Source of the DNA: Bacteroidales bacterium
GTDB lineage: Bacteria; Bacteroidota; Bacteroidia; Bacteroidales; JAIOZK01
Direction of reading: 5' to 3'
NCBI GenBank assembly: GCA_021738625.1
Contig: JAIPBS010000002.1
Span: forward strand, 124,001 to 188,000
Length of the DNA: 64,000 bases
This document shows, one piece after another, positions 60,065 to 64,000 of this stretch. Under the pieces are notes generated by a model that was given only the letters and a program-made list of their open reading frames with translations, was not told the DNA's origin and searched no databases. Position 1 is the stretch's first letter, and each line of letters begins with the position of its first letter. The translations under genes and the position numbers were made by a program.

Positions 60065-60848
60065 CAGAAAAATCAATTATTTGCGGATTTCGGTCACCGA
60101 CCGCTGCAACCTGCGTTGCAAGTACTGTATGCCCGAAGAGGGCATCAATTTGTTGCCGCATGAAGCCATACTTTCTTATGATGAGATAAAAGAAGTGGTT
60201 GAAGTTGCCGTTGATATGGGCATCGACAAGGTTCGACTGACCGGGGGTGAACCACTTGTGAGAAAAGATGTAGTGACACTGGTTAAGATGCTTGCACGAA
60301 TTGAAGGCGTAAAAGACCTGGCGATGACCACCAACGGGATCCTGCTAAGTAAATATGCTAAGTCTTTGAAAGATGCAGGATTGAACCGGGTGAACGTCAG
60401 CCTCGACACCATGGACCCCGAGATATTCAAGCTCCAGACCAGGGGAGGTAATATCCGATATGTGCTGGAGGGTATAAGGGCGGCAAAGGAATTTGGCCTG
60501 GAACCCGTTAAGATCAATTGCGTGGTTTGGAATTCGTCGCAGGAAAAAGACGCCCGGGAGGTAGCGGAATTTTGCGAGCAGTTTGATTTGCAGATACGCT
60601 TTATCCACCAGATGGACCTGTCAAGCGGGGCATTTTCCATTGTTGAAGGCGGGGAAGGCGGCAATTGCGCCAGATGCAACCGCCTGCGCCTGACTTCCGA
60701 CGGCAAGATAAAGCCTTGCCTGTTCAGTGACCTGGCATACGACGTTAGAGAGCTGGGAGCAAAAGAGGCCATCAAAAGAGCTGTTGGTGAAAAGCCCAAA
60801 GCAGGGACATACAGCAAAAGCAGTAAGTTTTATAATATTGGAGGATAA
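60048..60848 (+). CDS. moaA: MoaA-type radical SAM GTP 3',8-cyclase, compact form (266 aa)
   Basis: SVTDRCNLRCKYCMPEEGI; RLTGGEPLVRKD; second cluster motif CARCNRLRLTSDGKIKPC; C-terminal GG. Confidence 0.9.
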   Translation: MYDRFNRKINYLRISVTDRCNLRCKYCMPEEGINLLPHEAILSYDEIKEVVEVAVDMGIDKVRLTGGEPLVRKDVVTLVKMLARIEGVKDLAMTTNGILLSKYAKSLKDAGLNRVNVSLDTMDPEIFKLQTRGGNIRYVLEGIRAAKEFGLEPVKINCVVWNSSQEKDAREVAEFCEQFDLQIRFIHQMDLSSGAFSIVEGGEGGNCARCNRLRLTSDGKIKPCLFSDLAYDVRELGAKEAIKRAVGEKPKAGTYSKSSKFYNIGG

Positions 60849-60856
60849 GGTTATGC

Positions 60857-61003
60857 ACCAAATCACAAAAAACAAAAAATAAATAATTCAAAAAAAATAC
60901 ATTGATCAAAAATCAAAACTTTGGTATTTGCCGACAAAGACAGGTTTTGGTAATTGAACTTTAAGAATTGGAATTTATTTGTGATTTGCAAATTGTAATT
61001 TAA
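60857..61003. repeat. Intergenic A/T-rich inverted arms with 7-bp periodicity
   Basis: Left caaatca caaaaaa caaaaaa taaataa ttc; right atttgtg atttgca aattgta attt; AAATCACAAA shared in inverted orientation. Confidence 0.55.
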
Positions 61004-61014
61004 AAAATAAGCAT

Positions 61015-61473
61015 ATGCCAAAATTATCTCACACAGATCAAAACGGCAAGGCCAAAATGGTTGACGTAGGTCACAAGCCTGATCAGTTGCGGGTGGCCAA
61101 AGCCGTAGGGCAGATCAGCCTGCAGCTCGAAACCATCAAACTGATCCGGGAGAACCAGATCAAAAAGGGCGATGTGCTTACCATTGCCGAAATTGCCGGC
61201 ATACAGGGCGGTAAAAGGACCAGCGAACTGATCCCCCTTTGTCATCCGCTTCCCATCACCAAAATATCTGTGAAAGCCCATCTGGCAGATGATTGCGTGA
61301 TCGTTGAAAGCGAGGCCAGATGCACCGGCAAAACCGGCGTGGAAATGGAAGCCCTCACCGCCGTCAACATCGCCCTGCTGACGATTTACGATATGTGCAA
61401 GGCCGTGGATAAAGAAATGGAGATGTTTGGGGTGAGGTTGATAGAGAAAACAAAGGAAGAAATTAAACAATAA
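61015..61473 (+). CDS. moaC: Cyclic pyranopterin monophosphate synthase MoaC
   Basis: MVDVGHKPDQLRVAKAVGQI; IAGIQGGKRTSELIPLCHPLPITKISV; GVEMEALTAVNIALLTIYDMCKAVDKEM. Confidence 0.97.
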   Translation: MPKLSHTDQNGKAKMVDVGHKPDQLRVAKAVGQISLQLETIKLIRENQIKKGDVLTIAEIAGIQGGKRTSELIPLCHPLPITKISVKAHLADDCVIVESEARCTGKTGVEMEALTAVNIALLTIYDMCKAVDKEMEMFGVRLIEKTKEEIKQ

Positions 61474-61476
61474 TAA

Positions 61477-61536
61477 CAATTGAACAATCGAACAATTGAA
61501 CAGTATTGCTCGATTGCTTCATTGTTCGATTGTTAA
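61477..61536. repeat. Intergenic inverted arms of iterated 8-mers (CAATYGAA family)
   Basis: Left caattgaa caatcgaa caattgaa cag; right (reverse complement) aattaa caatcgaa caatgaag caatcgag. Confidence 0.8.
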
Positions 61537-61549
61537 TTAGCCTATTGAA

Positions 61550-62482
61550 ATGGATAGATTAAAGGTTTTATCAGTCAACATTTCCGAAAAGAAAGGCATC
61601 ATCAAAAAGCCTGTTGAAAGTATCCGGCTGAGCAGGAATGGTGTGGAAGACGATGCCCACGCCGGAAGCTGGCACCGGCAGGTGAGCCTGCTCGGAAACG
61701 AAAGCGTTAAAAAATTTGAAGAGCTGGCCGGACGCAAGATTGAGTTCGGTGAATTTGCCGAAAACATCACCACCGAAGGCATTAAACTATATGAAACCAA
61801 TCCTTTTGACAAATTATACAATGACAATGTAATCCTGGAAGTAACCCAGATCGGTAAAAAATGCCATGGCGATCGTTGCGCCATTTTTCGCGAGGTCGGC
61901 AATTGTGTAATGCCCAAAGAAGGTATTTTCGCCAGGGTTCTCAAAAGCGGCAACATGCAGGCCGGTGACGAGCTGGTTTATGAGCCCAAAATGTTCAGGG
62001 TGAAGATCGTTACCCTGAGCGATCGTGCCAGCAAAGGAGAATATAAAGACCGGAGCGGCCCCCGGATTGAGGAGTTGATCAGGGAGTATTTTGACCGGAT
62101 CAAATGGAGAGTAGAGGTCGAAAGTGTGGTAATACCCGACGATCGCGATCAGCTCAGCTCCATTTTGGTAAATGAAAAAGAAAGCTGCACGGACGTGGTT
62201 TTTACCACCGGAGGAACCGGTATTGGAGCAAGAGACTTTACCCCCGAGGTGGTATCCGGCTTTCTCGACAAAGACATTCCCGGCATCATGGAGATGATCC
62301 GGATGAAATACGGTATGGAAAAGCCCAATGCTTTGCTTAGCAGGGGAGTGGCGGGCGTGATGGGCAAAAGCCTGGTCTACACCCTGCCCGGCAGCGTAAA
62401 AGCCGTAAACGAATACATGACTGAAATAACCAAAACCCTGCAGCATCTGATTTATATGTTGCATGGGCTGGATGTACATTGA
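61550..62482 (+). CDS. MOSC domain-MogA/MoaB-type molybdopterin adenylyltransferase fusion
   Basis: N-terminal MOSC (GVEDDAHAGSWHRQVSLLGNES...GKKCHGDRCAIF); C-terminal VKIVTLSDRASKGEYKDRSGPRIEEL...FTTGGTGIGARDFTPEV. Confidence 0.92.
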   Translation: MDRLKVLSVNISEKKGIIKKPVESIRLSRNGVEDDAHAGSWHRQVSLLGNESVKKFEELAGRKIEFGEFAENITTEGIKLYETNPFDKLYNDNVILEVTQIGKKCHGDRCAIFREVGNCVMPKEGIFARVLKSGNMQAGDELVYEPKMFRVKIVTLSDRASKGEYKDRSGPRIEELIREYFDRIKWRVEVESVVIPDDRDQLSSILVNEKESCTDVVFTTGGTGIGARDFTPEVVSGFLDKDIPGIMEMIRMKYGMEKPNALLSRGVAGVMGKSLVYTLPGSVKAVNEYMTEITKTLQHLIYMLHGLDVH

Positions 62483-62537
62483 TTTGAAAATTGCTTAATT
62501 TGAAAATTTGAAAATGTTGCTACTAAATGCTAAATAA

Positions 62538-62625
62538 ATGTTCGATTGTTCGATTGCTCCATTGTTGAAAAGCTAACTGCCTGTGACAATTAAACAATGA
62601 AACAATGTAGCAATGAAACAATCAT
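62538..62625. repeat. Intergenic inverted arms of iterated 8-mers (same family as 61477)
   Basis: Left gttcgatt gttcgatt gctccatt gttg; right caattaaa caatgaaa caatgtag caatgaaa caatc. Confidence 0.8.
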
Positions 62626-62641
62626 TTAAATAAATTATACC

Positions 62642-63196
62642 ATGAACAGAGAAGAAGCAATTGATTTATTAAAAAGCTACATCAAAAACCCCAACATGAT
62701 CAACCACTGTCTTGCTTCGGAGGCGGTGATGCGGGATCTGGCCAGGCATTTTGGCGAGGATGAAGAAAAATGGGCGTTGGCGGGCCTGCTTCATGACCTG
62801 GATGTTGAAGTGATTAATGCAGATCCCAAGGAGCATGGATTGAAGACGGCCGAGATTCTTGAAGAAAAAGGTCTTGATGGGGGCATTATCGACGCCATAA
62901 AACATCACAACGAAGAGGCAACCGGCAAGGAGCGCTCCGGCAGGTTTCAGCATGCCCTGGCGGCAGGGGAAACCATCACCGGGTTGATCGTGGCCACCAC
63001 ACTTGTTTATCCCGATAAAAAAGTTGCCTCGGTCAAACCCAAGTCGATTCGCAAGCGCATGAAAGAAAAATCATTTGCCGCCTCCGTTAAACGCGAAAAC
63101 ATCATGGAATGTGAAAAAGCCGGCATCCCGCTGGATGAGTTTATTGTGCTGAGTTTGGGAGCGATGAGCCGAATTGGAGATGATATTGGATTGTAA
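62642..63196 (+). CDS. HD/HDIG domain-containing hydrolase
   Basis: MINHCLASEAVMRDLARHFGEDEEKWALAGLLHDLDVEVINADPKEHGLKTAEIL...DAIKHHNE. Confidence 0.88.
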   Translation: MNREEAIDLLKSYIKNPNMINHCLASEAVMRDLARHFGEDEEKWALAGLLHDLDVEVINADPKEHGLKTAEILEEKGLDGGIIDAIKHHNEEATGKERSGRFQHALAAGETITGLIVATTLVYPDKKVASVKPKSIRKRMKEKSFAASVKRENIMECEKAGIPLDEFIVLSLGAMSRIGDDIGL

Positions 63197-63201
63197 GTTT
63201 G

Positions 63202-63268
63202 TTTCAGGTTGCAGGTTTCAAGTTGCAGGTTAACCAAACATGCAACCTTTAACATGTAACTTGCAACA
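63202..63268. repeat. Intergenic inverted arms of iterated 7-mers (GTTGCAG family)
   Basis: Left gtttcag gttgcag gtttcaa gttgcag gttaacc; right (reverse complement) gttgcaa gttacat gttaaag gttgcat. Confidence 0.8.
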
Positions 63269-63332
63269 GTTTATTAACACAATCATTTTAGTAAAAATCC
63301 CCGAATGGTTTTTTAAATGCTTCATGTTAAGC

Positions 63333-63340
63333 TATCTTTG
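63333..63340 (+). promoter_or_regulatory. Putative -7 box TATCTTTG for the FtsB/DivIC-like gene
   Basis: TAnnTTTG ending 5 nt before the ATG. Confidence 0.4.
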
Positions 63341-63345
63341 CCTGT

Positions 63346-63639
63346 ATGAAAATCCCGAAACTACTTAAAAACAAATACTTTCTCACCGGCCTGGCCTTCG
63401 TGGTATGGATGTTGTTTTTCGACAGCAACAACATGATCAGGCAGGCGAAGCTTTCCTCCAACCTGAACCGCCTTGAAAAGCAAAAGGCTTATTACCTGAG
63501 CGAGATCAAAAAAGACAGCACCGCCCTTCACCAGCTGCAAACCGACCTGAACACCCTTGAAAAATTCGCCCGCGAACGCTACCTGATGAAAAGAGACAAT
63601 GAAGATATTTATTTGATTGTAAGGGAGAAGGGGGAGTAG
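63346..63639 (+). CDS. FtsB/DivIC-family septum formation initiator
   Basis: Short N-terminal TM plus coiled-coil: FLTGLAFVVWMLFFDSNNMIRQAKLSSNLNRLEKQKAYYLSEIKKD...LEKFARERYLMKRDNEDIYLI. Confidence 0.9.
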   Translation: MKIPKLLKNKYFLTGLAFVVWMLFFDSNNMIRQAKLSSNLNRLEKQKAYYLSEIKKDSTALHQLQTDLNTLEKFARERYLMKRDNEDIYLIVREKGE

Positions 63640-63650
63640 CGTCCTGCTTA

Positions 63651-63753
63651 TATACTGAATCTTATTAAAAATGCAAAGCATTTTTCTGTTAGATTCAGTT
63701 ATACCGATAGGAACAGGAGGTCAATCATTGCAAACCTGTTCCGGATCGGTATA
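63651..63753 (+). repeat. Double-hairpin repeat element, copy 3
   Basis: TATACTGAATCTTATTAAAAATGCAAAGCATTTTTCTGTTAGATTCAGTTATACCGATAGGAACAGGAGGTCAATCATTGCAAACCTGTTCCGGATCGGTATA. Confidence 0.92.
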
Positions 63754-63825
63754 CACAGATTCTAAGTTTTATGTTGTAGTTTTAGAATCACCCCAAATTA
63801 TTCCACTGATTTTATTAGCTTTGAC

Positions 63826-64000
63826 ATGTTTATGAGCATGCGAAGGAAGCTTTTCAATATAGCTTTAAGCCCCTATTTTCTGGCCTTGTTGGTCAGTGTG
63901 ATTGTCATTGCCCTTATACCATATCGGTTCAACAGCTATCAAGCTTCTTTGATAAAATCAAACTATTCGGCTGCCTCTGAAAACCAACTGATCTCTTATG
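63826..64000 (+). CDS. Membrane-anchored protein, partial (runs off right edge; start could be 63826, 63832 or 63838)
   Basis: MFMSMRRKLFNIALSPYFLALLVSVIVIALIPYRFNSYQASLIKSNYSAASENQLISY: basic N-terminus plus hydrophobic segment, open to the edge. Confidence 0.55.
   Translation, partial: MFMSMRRKLFNIALSPYFLALLVSVIVIALIPYRFNSYQASLIKSNYSAASENQLISY

Noticed and set aside
59140-60817. Minus-strand ORFs within moeA/moaA (e.g. 60176-60817, 213 aa)
   Set aside because: Opposite well-supported Moco genes; no recognisable domain.
60048-60848. moaA as a frameshifted or truncated pseudogene
   Set aside because: Both Fe-S motifs and the terminal GG are intact in one frame, so a shortened functional form is more likely.

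Overview
The window is chromosomal DNA from a Bacteroidota bacterium, probably Bacteroidales/Marinilabiliales-like. Support: TAnnTTTG -7 boxes, type IX secretion sorting domains, a DUF6089-uppS-bamA-ompH-ompH block, and M16 peptidase pairs. About 50 protein genes can be named. I saw no rRNA, tRNA, CRISPR, integrase or transposase. Main blocks: dprA/rsgA/nadK and an outer-membrane assembly cluster; nadB; sucAB with a small ferredoxin and korAB; tilS and dsbD; T9SS cargo proteins; tolC/macB/hlyD efflux, moxR and three SurA-like proteins, guaB; an M16 pair, glyA, an XPF/MUS81-type nuclease, sixA-ppk1; a LytTR two-component pair; a very repetitive S74 tail-fibre-like protein; and a molybdenum cofactor cluster. 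The best candidates for undescribed biology are non-coding. (1) A ~103-bp double-hairpin element occurs in three near-identical copies plus two fragments, always in the same orientation relative to the next gene. (2) Intergenic arrays built from 7-bp or 8-bp iterated motifs occur as inverted arms at five loci, four of them in consecutive gaps of the Moco cluster. The most notable proteins are the ERCC4/XPF-type nuclease, a PrsW homologue lacking its catalytic residues, a compact MoaA that keeps its C-terminal GG, and the hierarchically repeated S74 protein. All calls come from reading the sequence; no database search was run.
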